A stretch of 64,000 nucleotides of DNA from Linnemannia elongata (lineage: Eukaryota; Mortierellomycota; Mortierellomycetes; Mortierellales; Mortierellaceae), in assembly GCA_036320915.1 (NCBI GenBank), contig JAXBDG010000008.1, positions 124,001-188,000 on the forward strand, written 5' to 3'. Shown here one piece after another: positions 10,515 through 22,546 of this stretch; positions within the stretch are counted from its first letter, which is position 1; each line of letters starts with the position of its first letter. The translations under genes were made by a program, and so were the position numbers. The notes under the pieces are model-generated. The model was not told the DNA's origin. It worked only from the letters and a program-made list of their open reading frames with translations, and made no database searches.

Positions 10515-13500
10515 TCAGGCAACGACAAGGGGTTGGAACTCATACCGCGACTTGGGGACCAGCATAAACGCGATCTTCTCACACGGGTCCTCCTCTCCTC
10601 CCTTCTTCTCCTCAGCAGCAGCAGGTTTAACAAAAAGATCCTCCTGGGCTTCAAGAGCAAGGGGTGACAACTGACTCAAAAGCGTAGCGGAGCTACTGGC
10701 AGTTGAAGGAGTCGTAGGCGACGAAGCCGTGCTGCTACCACTCTTCATGGCGTGGCCAGTCTTGGCAGAGATGCGGTCCTTGCGTCCCATGGCCAACAAT
10801 GAAAGAATCTGGCGCCGGGCTTTCTGTTGCTGGTCCCTGTCCGCAGGGCGACCTCCCGTGGTGACAATGGCAGGAAGGACAGGTGGGCCAGTGGACCGGC
10901 CAAGGCCAGGGCCAGGCAGGGCAGACTCCAAGTCGTTGGTGGACTTCTCGACAGCGCTGGCTTCATCCCCAGCGGAAGTAGACGTAGTGACGTTAAAGGC
11001 GGTTGTAGTAGCAGGTGGAAGGAAGGTATCAAAGTCGAGTCCGTGGCCGTTGGCAAGTCTCAACGAGTCGCGTTGGCGTCGACGGCGAGATGGGAGAGAG
11101 TTGGCCCGTGTAGAACTGTTCTTGTTGTTGTTATTATTGTCATCATTGTGGTCATCAGCAGCAGTCATGCTGTCGGAAGGAGTCGTATCAATTGTGTGGT
11201 CGGCGTGAGAAGTAGGAGGGGAAGTGGCCTTGAGAGAAGATTTGGCCAGAGTCAGGGTCTTTGATCGGAAGAGCGTCACCTTGCGATGGATTGGAACACG
11301 TTGCTCCTGTTGTTGCTGTTGAGGAGGAGGAGATGGTGGCATGTCCGACAGGGTGACAGAAGTGGTACTGGAAGACGCTAAGGGCGAAGTAGCCTGCTGA
11401 AGATCAACAATGCCATCAGGTCCAGGCGCCAACGAGCGTGGGAGGGAGGTCAACGACAGCTTGAGAGGCAAGTAGCTGGTGGTCATTGAGAGACTGTTGC
11501 TGCCACCTCCTGAAGCTTTCTCCTCCGCAAACTGCATCACTGGATCACTACTGGATCCAGCAAAGGAGTTGGGACGACTGGAGGAGGTGTTGCTGCTGAA
11601 ACGGCTTGAGCATCGACGGGCCAAGGATCGGATCGAAGGCGCAAGATCCTTTAGGGTCCTCCTGCGATTCAATCCTGTTGTCGCAGTTGCTGGCGATGGA
11701 GTTGATGTAGTAGAATCGAGAGGTTGGATGGTGACAATAACAGGAACCGTTGACTGTTCCTCGGAAGGGGCGGTCTGAGCCTGCGTTGATGTGGATGGAC
11801 TCTCCGTGTTTGCTGACACCGTCTTTTTCGTCGACAGCTTCGAGTCACTCCTGAAGAGGCGGAGGAATTTGCAATCCTTGGCTGAGGACTTTGTCTCAGT
11901 CTCTGTTGCAGGGGACTCCTTGTCGTTCTTCCTGAGGCTTGGATGGCTCGACCTGTCCTTGGCAGCTCTCGCTTTTGCATCCATAATCGCAGAAGTCGAG
12001 ACCGACCGCGACAGACCCGACGAACCAAGAGCCACCTTCCCGACAGCAGTTATCCTTCCGTTTGTAGAAGCAGCATTACCGCCAAGAACTGCAGTTGTTG
12101 AGCTGGAAGAAACGCGACTCATCGAAGTTGTTCTGACGACTGCGGGCGACGAATCCTGAAGCAGAGGCACCTGAAGTCCACCCTCGACCGACGACAACGG
12201 TCGCTGCGTCCTCTTCTGCTGCTGCGCGTGCTGTTGCTGTTCGATCCGCTTGCGCTCCGCCAAGGCATCCTCCTGCATCTGCTGTTGTTGGTAGTAACAG
12301 TGTCGCTCCCAGGCCAGATCATGGGCAGACCGACTTACGTTGCTGGTCTTTGGAGACGACACAGTCGAGTGGCGAAGATCCGAGGGGTGACGATGTTGTT
12401 GCATCACAACCGAAGGAAGGTGAGGACGAGGATGTGCCTGGTGGTGACGAGGTGGCACAAATTGGTTCATCTCTCGAGGCGAGGCAGCGGCACCATAGCC
12501 GTTTGAATACATGCTCTGTGGCCGAGATCCCGGGGCCCGATAGTACTGCTGATGCTGATGCTGGTGCTGGAACTGTTGTTGCTGCTGCAGCTGTTGACGG
12601 TGCTGATGGTAATGTTGCTGGTAGTGCTGTCTCCTCATTTGATGTTCCTGACGAGCCTGCTCCGCCAATGACAAGTTCTCGAACCTCGCCGGTGTCGCCT
12701 TGCGATAGACTTGCGACTGTGGCCTAGATCTAGCACCTCCTCGACGACCACCCGAATTGTTCAACGACAGCGACCGACGGTGGTTGGCATCCTGTTGGTC
12801 CAGATCCTCATATCCAAGGGGCTCATATGGAGGGTAATAAGCCGGAGAAGCAACAGTCTGGGGTAAATTCTGTTGGTAGTGACCATAGTGAGCTGGATGA
12901 GGGTGTTGTGGGTGAGGGAGATGTTGTTGTTGGGGGTAGTGTTGGTATTGAGGACGATATTGGTGGGGAGAAAACTGCTGTTGCTGAGATTGGAGTTGTG
13001 ATGGAGAGTCCCGCCAAAATGAGGGTGATGAGCTTTGTTGTTGTTGTTGCTGCTGCTGTTGTGAGAGCCAAGAAGTAGGTTGAGGTTGCTGCTGGTCTAG
13101 AGCCACCATGCTGTGCCGCGACGCAGAAGAGGCCAGATACAGTGATGAGCGAGAGCCCGGATACAGCTCATTTGTGCGTTGGATGACGCGGGGGTAAGGC
13201 TCTTGTCCTTGTTCTTGTTGGCCTTGTTGTTGTTGGCGGGGCTCCCGCTGAGCACCAGTGTTATTTATGGACTGTTGATGATAGAGCTGGTTGGCATCCA
13301 ATTCTGCCGGGAACGACTTGCTCTGTTGCTGTTGTTGACGCTGGTTATGGTGTGCATTATGGTGATGATGGATCTGGTGCAAGGGCTCGTTGTCGTCCGC
13401 AATGTTGCTGTTAGGACCATCCTGGACGAGGGGGAGGTGCTCGGGTGCCTCGACCATGTCAGAGGGGGTGACAAAAGTCTGCTGATCCAACCAGTCGGCA

Positions 13501-14981
13501 ACAAGATCTCGCTTCGACCGTTTGTCGGGGAGGTTGGTGTCGCTGAGACTGTAACTGATGTCTCGTCCGCTGTACATGTTGCCTTGGTGCAATAGCCGAG
13601 TGGTTGAGTCAAAGTGTAAACTGCTGGGAGGGTAGGAAGGGTTGGAAGAAGGCAAAGAGGGAAGGAGGTGAGGCAGGCTATTGTTGTTGCGTGGATCGGA
13701 GAGGATATAGTTGCCATGTGTCGAAAGAGGGAGTGAGTGGTGGCTGTTGTGATATGTAGAAGAGATGGGCTCACCGCCATGCCCTCCTCCAAAGAATGAG
13801 GCAGGGCGGGATTGAGTAAGCAACAGCGAGGATCGCTTTCCCTCAGGGGTAACGAAGGAGGTACCTTCCATGTTTATATTACTGTTATTATTGTTATGGT
13901 CGGTGAGGAGGAAGTTGATGCTGGTGCTGCTTGTGCTGTTGTTGTTGTAATTGTTGTTGGTGGTGGTGTGCGAAGACGAGGAGAGGGAGTGGGAGCGAGA
14001 CGTGAGATGGTCGGTGCTTGTGCTTTTATACACTTCCTGGTGTTGCTGTTGTGTCAGGAGTAGCTGTCTGCTTCCTCTTCTAGAATGGCGCTTAGAGGTT
14101 GTTCCTCTGGGGCTCCTGCTTCTCCTCCGGAGGTGTCGTTTCTTGCTCTGAAGGAGACTGAGCAGGATCATTGTCAGAGTGACGGACAATAAGGCGGCGA
14201 TGGATGACTTGTTCACCTTGCTGCTGTTGTGGTTATTGTTAGATCCGGATTGTTGTTGACGTCTTGCTTGTTGGCCATGTTGGGCTGCGGCGACAGAGGA
14301 GGAAGGAGAAGAAAAGGAGAGGGAGACGGACACGGGGACGGAGAGGAGGGAGTGGGAAGGGGAAGGAAGAGTCGATGTCTGTTGTTGATTTGGGTGGTCT
14401 GAGCTCACAGTTGCAGTAGCATTGGCAGGACCAACTGCGGACGCTGCTGTGGCCATCGCATCATCGTCATCTCCAATCAAAGGACGCGAACAAGACAGGC
14501 TGCTGCTTCTGCTTCTCTCGTTGTGGCTGTAGTTGTGGTTGGAATGAAGGTTGCCTTCCTGTTCTGTCCGATCCAAAGCGGACACAACACTTGTCGTCGC
14601 ACCTTTGCCTTTGTTATCCTTCTTGCGATGCTCAGATGCTTGGTTGTTGTCGTTGCTGTTGTTGTTATTGTCTGCTGCAGTAAGAAATGAGCCTTCCTGA
14701 TTAAGAACGGGCGGAAGTGACGGCATGTCTTTCTCCTCTAAACAGGACAAAGGAGGTTCAATGCGGGAGGTCGATGAAGATGACGCAGAGCCTGAGAAGG
14801 CCGCTGCTTTTGCTGCTGGTTGAATGTAGGAGGACGAAGACGGAGACGAGATTTCTGTCGAGCCAGCGCCAGACAATGTTGTGAGCTGGGAGGAGGAGAC
14901 TGCAGATTGAGATAAGGACGAGGATGATGTCGATGTGGTTGAAAGGTGCCGGATAAGTGCTCTCAACTGTGTACAAGCCAT
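10515..14981 (-). CDS. Large low-complexity Gln/Ser/Asn-rich protein with one predicted membrane segment
   Basis: A single uninterrupted 1488-residue frame starts MACTQLRALIRHLS. It is dominated by Ser-, Asn-, His- and Gln-rich tracts; poly-Gln runs reach about ten residues and are encoded by CAG/CAA repeats. Residues about 259-278 (SSIAALLSVTLTMILLSLLQ) form the only hydrophobic helix and are followed at once by a polybasic stretch rich in Lys, Arg and Ser, as in a type II or III single-pass protein. Downstream lie several RSxS-type basic patches (RLFRSDSKLS, VTLFRSKTLT) that look like kinase sites. The last about 24 residues (DPCEKIAFMLVPKSRYEFQP) are ordered and look conserved, unlike the rest. 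No enzyme domain is visible. The length without a stop argues for a real gene; its role is unknown, and signalling or scaffold functions are guesses. Confidence 0.75.
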   Translation of the reverse strand: MACTQLRALIRHLSTTSTSSSSLSQSAVSSSQLTTLSGAGSTEISSPSSSSYIQPAAKAAAFSGSASSSSTSRIEPPLSCLEEKDMPSLPPVLNQEGSFLTAADNNNNSNDNNQASEHRKKDNKGKGATTSVVSALDRTEQEGNLHSNHNYSHNERSRSSSLSCSRPLIGDDDDAMATAASAVGPANATATVSSDHPNQQQTSTLPSPSHSLLSVPVSVSLSFSSPSSSVAAAQHGQQARRQQQSGSNNNHNSSKVNKSSIAALLSVTLTMILLSLLQSKKRHLRRRSRSPRGTTSKRHSRRGSRQLLLTQQQHQEVYKSTSTDHLTSRSHSLSSSSHTTTNNNYNNNSTSSTSINFLLTDHNNNNSNINMEGTSFVTPEGKRSSLLLTQSRPASFFGGGHGGEPISSTYHNSHHSLPLSTHGNYILSDPRNNNSLPHLLPSLPSSNPSYPPSSLHFDSTTRLLHQGNMYSGRDISYSLSDTNLPDKRSKRDLVADWLDQQTFVTPSDMVEAPEHLPLVQDGPNSNIADDNEPLHQIHHHHNAHHNQRQQQQQSKSFPAELDANQLYHQQSINNTGAQREPRQQQQGQQEQGQEPYPRVIQRTNELYPGSRSSLYLASSASRHSMVALDQQQPQPTSWLSQQQQQQQQQSSSPSFWRDSPSQLQSQQQQFSPHQYRPQYQHYPQQQHLPHPQHPHPAHYGHYQQNLPQTVASPAYYPPYEPLGYEDLDQQDANHRRSLSLNNSGGRRGGARSRPQSQVYRKATPARFENLSLAEQARQEHQMRRQHYQQHYHQHRQQLQQQQQFQHQHQHQQYYRAPGSRPQSMYSNGYGAAASPREMNQFVPPRHHQAHPRPHLPSVVMQQHRHPSDLRHSTVSSPKTSNVSRSAHDLAWERHCYYQQQQMQEDALAERKRIEQQQHAQQQKRTQRPLSSVEGGLQVPLLQDSSPAVVRTTSMSRVSSSSTTAVLGGNAASTNGRITAVGKVALGSSGLSRSVSTSAIMDAKARAAKDRSSHPSLRKNDKESPATETETKSSAKDCKFLRLFRSDSKLSTKKTVSANTESPSTSTQAQTAPSEEQSTVPVIVTIQPLDSTTSTPSPATATTGLNRRRTLKDLAPSIRSLARRCSSRFSSNTSSSRPNSFAGSSSDPVMQFAEEKASGGGSNSLSMTTSYLPLKLSLTSLPRSLAPGPDGIVDLQQATSPLASSSTTSVTLSDMPPSPPPQQQQQEQRVPIHRKVTLFRSKTLTLAKSSLKATSPPTSHADHTIDTTPSDSMTAADDHNDDNNNNNKNSSTRANSLPSRRRRQRDSLRLANGHGLDFDTFLPPATTTAFNVTTSTSAGDEASAVEKSTNDLESALPGPGLGRSTGPPVLPAIVTTGGRPADRDQQQKARRQILSLLAMGRKDRISAKTGHAMKSGSSTASSPTTPSTASSSATLLSQLSPLALEAQEDLFVKPAAAEEKKGGEEDPCEKIAFMLVPKSRYEFQPLVVA

Positions 14982-15579
14982 TTTGTGATGATTGCAGCGG
15001 TAGTTAGAGTAGTATCCAGTAGTTCAGTTCATGTTAGATGATAATAATAGTTGTAATTCCCCAATTGACCATTGTGTCGTTGTCGTTTGATGTTTGGGTT
15101 GTTTGTTTGTTTGTTTGTTTGTTTGTTGGATTGATTGTTTGTTGTTATGTTGTTTGTTGTTGTCCATGATGTGAATAAAAGGTTGTTGTTGTGGATGAAT
15201 GGTATTGTTGGTTGAGGTGGTTGGTTGGTCAGCGTTGACAAAGCGAGTACAAATGTCCAAGAAAGTTGTTTGGGATGGTGGGGAAGGACAGGAAAGAGTC
15301 GAAAAAAAGGCGTAATTCAGGGACAAGCAGACGATCCATGCGCAAATAAGAAAGGATTATGGTGGCAAGGAGACGGAAGGGATTAGAGGAGCGACCGGGT
15401 AAGGGAAGGGATGGGAAGGAGGGTACGGTTGAAGAAAAAAAGGTTGAGTTTGTGTGAGAGAAAATGAAAAAAAAGGGTGAAGGTGTTGCAACGGAGTAAG
15501 TGGGTCCAAGGGTCGAAGGGGGTAACAATGTAGAATTGAATAAGAGTAGAATAAGGACAAAGGTTAGACATCATCTCTG
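14982..15579 (-). promoter_or_regulatory. Leader and promoter region of the 1488-residue gene, with CAA/CAAA repeats
   Basis: Read on the minus strand, this stretch is CT-rich further out (15340-15500) and then CAA-rich towards the ATG, including about seven CAAA units (15100-15127). CAA-rich unstructured leaders followed by ATG are frequent in fungal genes. No clear TATA box was found. Confidence 0.4.
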
Positions 15580-15861
15580 TTACGTATACATAATCATCGC
15601 AGAAGAAGGGACCAATGCTTCATTCACGTTGTTCCATTCTGCTCTTGTAGAAGAACCCGCCCTCTCCTGTCGAGTAAATGAATTGTTTACCTTTTCTGTC
15701 TTTTCAGTGGATTTATCCTGATACCGCTGTTGGGCCTCGATGAGGAGTGTCTGGACCAGATGGGTGGGCTGTTTCGACCGGGAGATGCTCGAGGACGAAC
15801 ACATGGCCAACGTAAAGAATAGGCTGTACCGGGCCACAATCGGCGTCAATATGTTTGACAT
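15580..15861 (-). CDS. Possible small gene or first exon, unidentified
   Basis: The minus strand reads MSNILTPIVARYSLFFTLAM from 15861. Good codon use continues through QTLLIEAQQRYQDKSTEKTE and then meets a donor-like gtaaac near 15690. Unspliced, the frame ends at 15580 after 93 codons, but the last third looks non-coding, so this may be a first exon. Upstream on the minus strand (15900-16650) is strongly CT-rich, like a fungal promoter. It could be an independent gene or an upstream exon of the 10515-14981 gene. No family is recognised. Confidence 0.3.
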   Translation of the reverse strand: MSNILTPIVARYSLFFTLAMCSSSSISRSKQPTHLVQTLLIEAQQRYQDKSTEKTEKVNNSFTRQERAGSSTRAEWNNVNEALVPSSAMIMYT

Positions 15862-16253
15862 GGTAGCTGTTGCTATTGTGGCTGGTGCTGCTGTTGTTGA
15901 TGTCGCTGCTGTAAGAGGTTGATCCCAATCAATTGGTCGCCAAAAACGTGGATGGGAGAGAAGAACAGTAAGTGGAGGGAGGGAGGGAGGGAAGGAGGGC
16001 AGTGGAGGAAGAGAGCCTTAACGGCGCAAGCACAGAGGAGAGGGAGGGAGAGAGGGAAGAGTGAAAGAGAATGTGTACAAAGGTCCCGCCTTTTTTTTGT
16101 TCTGTTTGACGATGCCCACAATCCCGGATGTTTGAGAAGGGAAACTGGTTTGTTGGCTTAGAGTGTTAATGATGCTGTTAGGAGGAAGAGAATATAGATC
16201 GCCGTCTGTGACAGACGACGGTCCAAAGTGGTGTAAAGGGGTGAAGATTAACT

Positions 16254-16286
<33 letters not shown>

Positions 16287-19200
16287 TGAGAAAGAGTGAG
16301 GGGGGGTTGGTGCAACAGGGAAAGAGTAAAGTAATATGATCGCGAGAGAAAGCTGAGAAGAAGAGGGCCGAGCAAGAGGATGGGAGAGAAGGGAATATAA
16401 AGATGGGGCAGTAGGGTAGGAGCAGGGGTATCAAGAAAGCGAATAAAGAATAAAGAAGAAAGAAGCAGAGAAAGGTGAAAAGATGAAGAAAGAGATAAAG
16501 AAAGTTAAAAAGTGGTGGCAATGAACAAGAAGAGAAGGACGGAGTAATGACCGCAGCTCAGTAGGGAGGGGTGGTTGAAGGAGAAATGGAGAAGAGGGAA
16601 AGGGTTGAGGCCGCAGAAAAGGAAAGAAAAAAAAAAAAAGAGGGCGAGGCATATGGTTACTGTAAAGAGGTATCAACTCAGTGTAAACATGTTCTAACAA
16701 CATTGCTCTAAACAACACAATGGTGTCAACAACAACTCATACAAAATAAACAAATGGGAGAAAAGTTATTGGTTTTAGTTTACATCCACAGCAAAGCAGG
16801 CATAGACATGTCGACAACAACAAGAAGAAAGAAGGTGGAAAGAGGTAACGATGACAGCAAAAACGACAACGATGGATGAGTGTATGACCAATTGCACACC
16901 CACTAACAAGACATACACTGCCCGTCTCTTCGTCTTCTTCCTGTCTACTCTTCATTCCGCCTTCTTGCCTTCTTTTCCTTCGTGTCTTCCAATTCTTTTT
17001 AGTGCGATACCCCTTCAACCCCACCCACCTTTCACCCATCCCGCCCAACTGGTCAATTGATCGCCTTTCTTTTGGCACCATTTTTTTTTTTTTTTTTTTT
17101 TTTTCAATTCTCCGCTGTCGCTAAAATGATGAATATATGGGCAGCTTCATAATTTGCCACTAGTCCCAGTGCGTGCTTTGTTCCTGACCTTACATACTTT
17201 TTTTTTCTCTTGAAACAACAACAGCCATCATTATTATGTTCGTCCCACTTTTTCGCTTACGATTTTCTATCTCTCTCGTTCTTATTTTCGCAGCAAAAAA
17301 AAAAAAAAAAAAAAAGAAAAATAGAGGTGAGAGAGCCATAACGACATTCAATTCTGGAAGGCAAAAGAGCACACAATTGAGCTCATTATGATCACAGCAA
17401 CTATAACGTTTTTTCTTTTCTTGGCTTCGGGCTCGTTCTCTTTTTTGTTTCTCTTGATCTCGTTCATCTGGCCCTATCCAGGGGCTAAGGAAGGGAGTGG
17501 TAAAAAAAACGAGGGTGAAAGGGATGGAGGGGTCTGGGACAAGTGTTTTTAAAAAAAAACGAGGGGGTTGCCGCGGGTTCAATTAAACAAGCGAATGGGA
17601 AGAGCTCCAGACAAGAAAAAGATTCACCGCCGCCGCTGCCGCGGCCACTGCCGAGGGCGAGGTGAGAAATAAAAAATAAAGAGTCGATCAGAGGCGCAGG
17701 CAAATAAGGGCTTGAGGCGAAACGGAGAGTTGTAGTTCGCTGTGTGAGTTTTTGTGATGTGGTCTATTGCAAACCAAGAAGTCGCTCCCGTTGCCTATTT
17801 TTTCTTTTTGAGGCTACGGAGGATGTATCGGATGCACCCCTGTCGACTCCTACTCATACACGGGCGGGCTGATGAAGGAATGAAGTGGTAATGCGGCATC
17901 TTTATGATAACGCTGTTCTGTAAAGACGTACACACCTGTCTAGCCTTTTCTTCTTGTCTTTCACGTTTTCAAATGGTATGGTCAGGGTCCATCTCGAGCA
18001 ACAACAACGGGGGGGGGGATAAAAACGACCGTGCCGCGACCGTTCAGATGATAAAAACAAATACGTGTTCGTTCGTGCTAGCAAAGCTATCCATTATCAT
18101 TTCATTTCGTCGTTTCAACCATCGTCCATGCCGTTGTCATAGGATCTCTCTTTTTTCCCCCTCCCGTTCACTTTTGTGTTCGTGCCCAGAACCTCAGGGC
18201 ATTTTTTACAATTACAGTTTCGTCTTCTTGTGCTCATTATTTTTTTTTTCGGTTTTGCGATCATTGCGGAATACTCATCCGCTCAGTTCCTCTTTGACTA
18301 GCTCACGCTCAAGCGCGCACACACACACAAAAAAGAGATGAAAAGAGAAGAGACGAAGAAAAAAAAAAGGGCCGCGCGAAAATAAAATAAAAAATTGGGG
18401 GGTCAGTGAGAGAACGACTGGGAGAAAAATGCGCTTTGGGACCAGTTCAGCCTTACCTCACAAATCCCCTCACCTCGACACACACGCAGTTCTTTGGTCA
18501 TGTTAGGGAGAGAGAACGAGGAACGATGCGAGCACTCGTAAAAAGCAAGACTCTCGGTCCAATGGCCCCCTTGCAAACGACCAAGAATGGAGAAACATTC
18601 CGCTGAACATTGAGCTGTCGTTGAGTCGAAAGAAGAGTCGAAAGAACGCAGAATTCTCTGCAACCACAGGCATACATATTCTCCTTCCTTTCGTTCTGTC
18701 ATCCCTTACTACTCAATTTCTTCGCCGCACTCGTTCAAAACCCCTATTTTACGTTGCCATTACCTCCCAGACTGTGATGGGATGTGCCCTTTCGCCATCT
18801 ACGTGTATATAGCGTACGCAACCACGAGAAAAGTATATGAGGTGACCCAGGTCTGACAACGAATTACAAATATCCTCAGATGGGTATGAACGCATTGAAA
18901 AAGGAGCGTGGGATCCAGATGCTTAATAATGAGGACACACACCACACCGAGCAGAGTTCATATTACAAACATGGCAGTTTATCCACAAGGGAAGAAAGAT
19001 ATGAAAGAAAAAAATGACACCGAGCCTAGTCCTGATCCAGATCCATCTTACCCGATGCTCAACTCTCGTCACTTCGTACTATACCACCCACACCGCCCCC
19101 CTCCTCCGCCTTCTGGACCCTCTTCATCTCACTCTATCTATACTTTTTCCACCTCCTCGCTCTCTTACTCCTTCCCGTCGTTGTCTCTGTTTGTTATTGT

Positions 19201-20619
19201 TATTGTTTTGTCTCGCTTCCATGCTCTCATACATGTATCGGTCATTTGCTGTTTGTTGTTTATTGTTTGATGGACGGATGGACGTATGGGTGATTGCAGC
19301 AGAGACGTATAAGAATGTGGGGGATGGTGAAGGTGCGAGGAAGTATACGGTATGCAAGTGACACATCCATGGCTCTTTTCTTTTGCATCCCACCTACACA
19401 TACATGAGCATCCTTACCGTCTCCCATCTTTCCCTCCAAAGTTTATGTCGTTCTAGTCCAAAGAATCAGAAAATTGCTCCGAGGAGTCGAAGTCGAACTC
19501 ATAAAAAAAAAAAAAAGAACGAAAGAAATAAAAAAAGTTATTGTGACACCATTAGCACAATCCACCTGCAGCAAGATAAACAACGTGTGTGGAAGATGTG
19601 GAAACAAAGTACCAGTCTAGAGTCTAGGCTTGTCCTCCCTTCCCTTTTCTTCCCTGCTCTTTTTAATGGGCTTGCTTGGAAGGTACGTGGACCTGTGCTG
19701 TACTGTACCTTGATTTTTTTTTTTACGGGTTGTTTCCTCTTTATGGCTTATTTTGGGCTGAGCACTCCCTCTCTATTCATTATTTTTTCCAGTTTCCCAT
19801 TCATGCACTGCTACGTTTTACCAGCCCTACCTTACATACACCTTTACCTGTGTACGGCTTGTCAATAATCAACAACAACAACAATAACAGCAAGAGTGAG
19901 AGCATGGGTCGAAATCTTGAATTTTTTTTCCATCTCTTAAAAACGTAAACGCCGTCAAGTACAGTACTCTTTCCTCACCTCACTCCTCTTCTTCTCCCCT
20001 GCCTCACCTCCGCCCCTTTTGCACGCCCCATCCAATCAGGTCAAATACATAAATCTTGTCTGAGGTAAGATGGCGGGCGGACCTTTTTTTTTTTTTTTTT
20101 TTTTTTTTTCTTTTTTTTTTCTCACTTTTCTTGCTCTCCCAGTTGTATCATCGAAACCGTATCTGCTAAAAACCGGCCAACCCAACCTTGTTATTTTCAG
20201 TCTTGCAAGCATGCCTGGCACCTGCGGAGGTGATCGAAGACTGGGAACTCTAGTAAAGCCAGTACTTTTCTACTCCAAAACTTAGATTTACGAATGTCGG
20301 ACGTGAAAATAAGGATACTTAGGTTTTTATTCATCTGCCTGGTATGGTTTTTCTTGATGAAATAATGGAGGAGGAGGAGGACGAGGAGGAAGAGCAGGAG
20401 GGGATGAAAAACAACAGCCAGCCAGCCCATGGAATGAGGAGGCGACAAGACGCTTCAGGGAAAGGGCTGATCCTCAATGCCGAATCGGGATGATAAAGTA
20501 GAAAAGGAGGTTTTGTGGGTATAGGAGAGATTGCTGGTTGCTGGTTGCTGCAAGAGGAAAGAAAAAAAAACGGTTCCTGAAAGGTCTCCAACGGTCCCGA
20601 TGCTGTTGATCCTCGAACT
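15862..20619. other. About 4.8 kb without a supportable gene; homopolymers and microsatellites
   Basis: The stretch contains GA-rich DNA (15970-16300, with about nine GA units near 16267-16286), poly-T near 17083-17104, poly-A near 17296-17314 and poly-T near 20083-20120. Many long open frames here are translations of CT-rich or GA-rich DNA and lack normal codon use on both strands. I see no RNA gene. Confidence 0.5.
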
Positions 20620-22546
20620 TTAGTAGCACCAGACTTTGGGGCCGATGTTAAAATTCTCCTCCTGGTCCTTGAATGCGGGAAAGATGACAAGGGCGACCTT
20701 CCCCTGGGGGTTACTCTTGAGCGACGACTTCATGTACTCTTCGTCAAAGGGCGTGTTGAGAGGTGGGGCAAAAGGCTTGATGACCGAATCTATTCCCGTC
20801 ATCGCCACTGAGAGGTCGAATGCCCTATTGCAGATATCGCGGATCTTGAGGCCCTCGTTCGAGCTATTGTAGACCTTTGTGATCAGCTCCGTCAATGCAT
20901 CGGCGGTCATTGCCACCTCCTTCTCCTGTCGGTTCTTTATCTCGGGATCCTGGGTGAGCATGAGACAGAGTTGTTGGCGCCATCGCACAGCCTGGGAATG
21001 ATTCCGGCTGTTCATCCAGTCATAGATCTGAAGGAATCCCTTGTTATATTCAAAGACGCAGCAGAGAGGCTGGTCAAAGAACCGCGAGACGAGGACATTC
21101 ATGACGACGGACTCCATAAAGAGATTGATGTGGAAGGGCTCGAGGTTACTTTCGGCAACGGGGAAGGTCTCGAGGAGCCCATAGGACTTTAAGTACTCGA
21201 TGGCGGCGGTCCGGTTGAGGTTGCAAGAGCGCGAGCCCTGGGCCTTGCGGATCATTTGTTCGATAAACGTCTTGAGCTGTGTGAGCCGATCGATGATGGT
21301 CGAGTGGTCGTCATCCGTGGCGCGGATAAGGCGGACGTGCTCCAGATAGTTCTTGGACATTGTTTGGTAATCCCGTTCCCGAGCATCCAGTTTGACTTGA
21401 AGGTCGTGCTTCTCCTTGGCGAGTTGTTCATAGGCCAGGCGTGTCTGACGCTGTTCATGTTCTGCAAACCGCCTCTGCTCGGTCGACTCTGCGAGTTTGT
21501 ACTCGAGTTTGTTGTTCTTTTCATTGAGGGAGTCGATCTTTTGGAAAAGTAGCCGCAGATGATCCTCCTCCTTGCTGTTGTTGCTGTTATTGTCTGAATG
21601 TCCTCCTCCTCCATTGGTACTGTTGGCGATGGGTGCAGAGACAGGTGAGCTTCCACGCTTTGTTGCGAGGGCCTCGTTTGAGAGTCGTTTGAGTCCTCGG
21701 AGGGCGTTCTCTGATAGGTTTGCGTTGGCTGAGGTGGGTCTAGGAGGGACATCCGCGGGATTCACCCTGTACCTATCTATTTTTTGTCAAGAAGGCGCGG
21801 GAACGGAGGATAAAAAGGTCAGCCAAAGGCAAAAAGAGTCGACAGACGAGTTTATAGTTCTCCTTCTTGCTCACACACATACACACACACACTGGCGTGA
21901 GCCAACATGTTTGTTTTTTTAACCAAAGGAACTGAACAAACGTTCTTCTTTCAAAGGAGCGAAAATGACAATGAAGAAACAAAGACACATGATCCAATAG
22001 TGCAGTGCTGCTTGCTGTTTTTCACACATATAGGTTCAACCGTGTGTCTAAAAAGACGCATAACGTTTCAATTGCTTCCGTTGCTATTGCTCAGACCTAA
22101 GCAGACAGGCTAATATGCTTATTCTTTTGTTCATTCTTGTAAAACTCACCTTCGGTTTCAAGACTTCGGAACTGGGCAAGAAGAGAAGAGCGAGGACCAG
22201 GCGGAGAAGACATCATAATATTAACCTTTGGCTGATTAGAACCAGCCGCAGAGGAGGTAGCAGGTGATGGTTGATGAGAAGGTACTGTCCTTGAATGAAT
22301 AATCCCTGTAGCATATGGCATGTCGTCGTCTGAGGGGAGATGGAAAAAGTCTCTTGTAGCCTGATCCTTGAGGACGGGGATGGCAGGTGGGGAGGGGAGC
22401 ATGGTCGAGTGTTTTCGTTTGGGTTCGATGTAAGGGGAGGAGTAGAAGTTTGAGTTGTCGATGTTTGAGAGGGCGTTGGCGTCGGGAGAGGGCGGGGTGG
22501 AGACATAGGTCGCCTTTTGTCCTGCTACACCCTTTGACTGGTTCAT
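20620..22546 (-). CDS. Coiled-coil protein with conserved C-terminal domain, function unknown
   Basis: Minus-strand exons 22546-22150 and 21776-20620, with a 373-nt GT-AG intron in phase 1, give 517 residues. The acceptor at 21777-21778 is the one that keeps frame; the nearer AG at 21767-21768 would not. Exon 1 starts MNQSKGVAGQKATYVS after CAACAAGA and is Ser/Pro-rich and probably disordered. Residues about 202-280 are a charged heptad coiled coil (RLLFQKIDSLNEKNNKLEYK). The rest is a globular, mostly helical region with several aromatic and Cys residues, ending IGPKVWCY. I do not recognise the domain. A coiled-coil adaptor role is an inference only. The CT-rich minus-strand leader from 22560 to 22900 fits a promoter. 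Confidence 0.75.
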
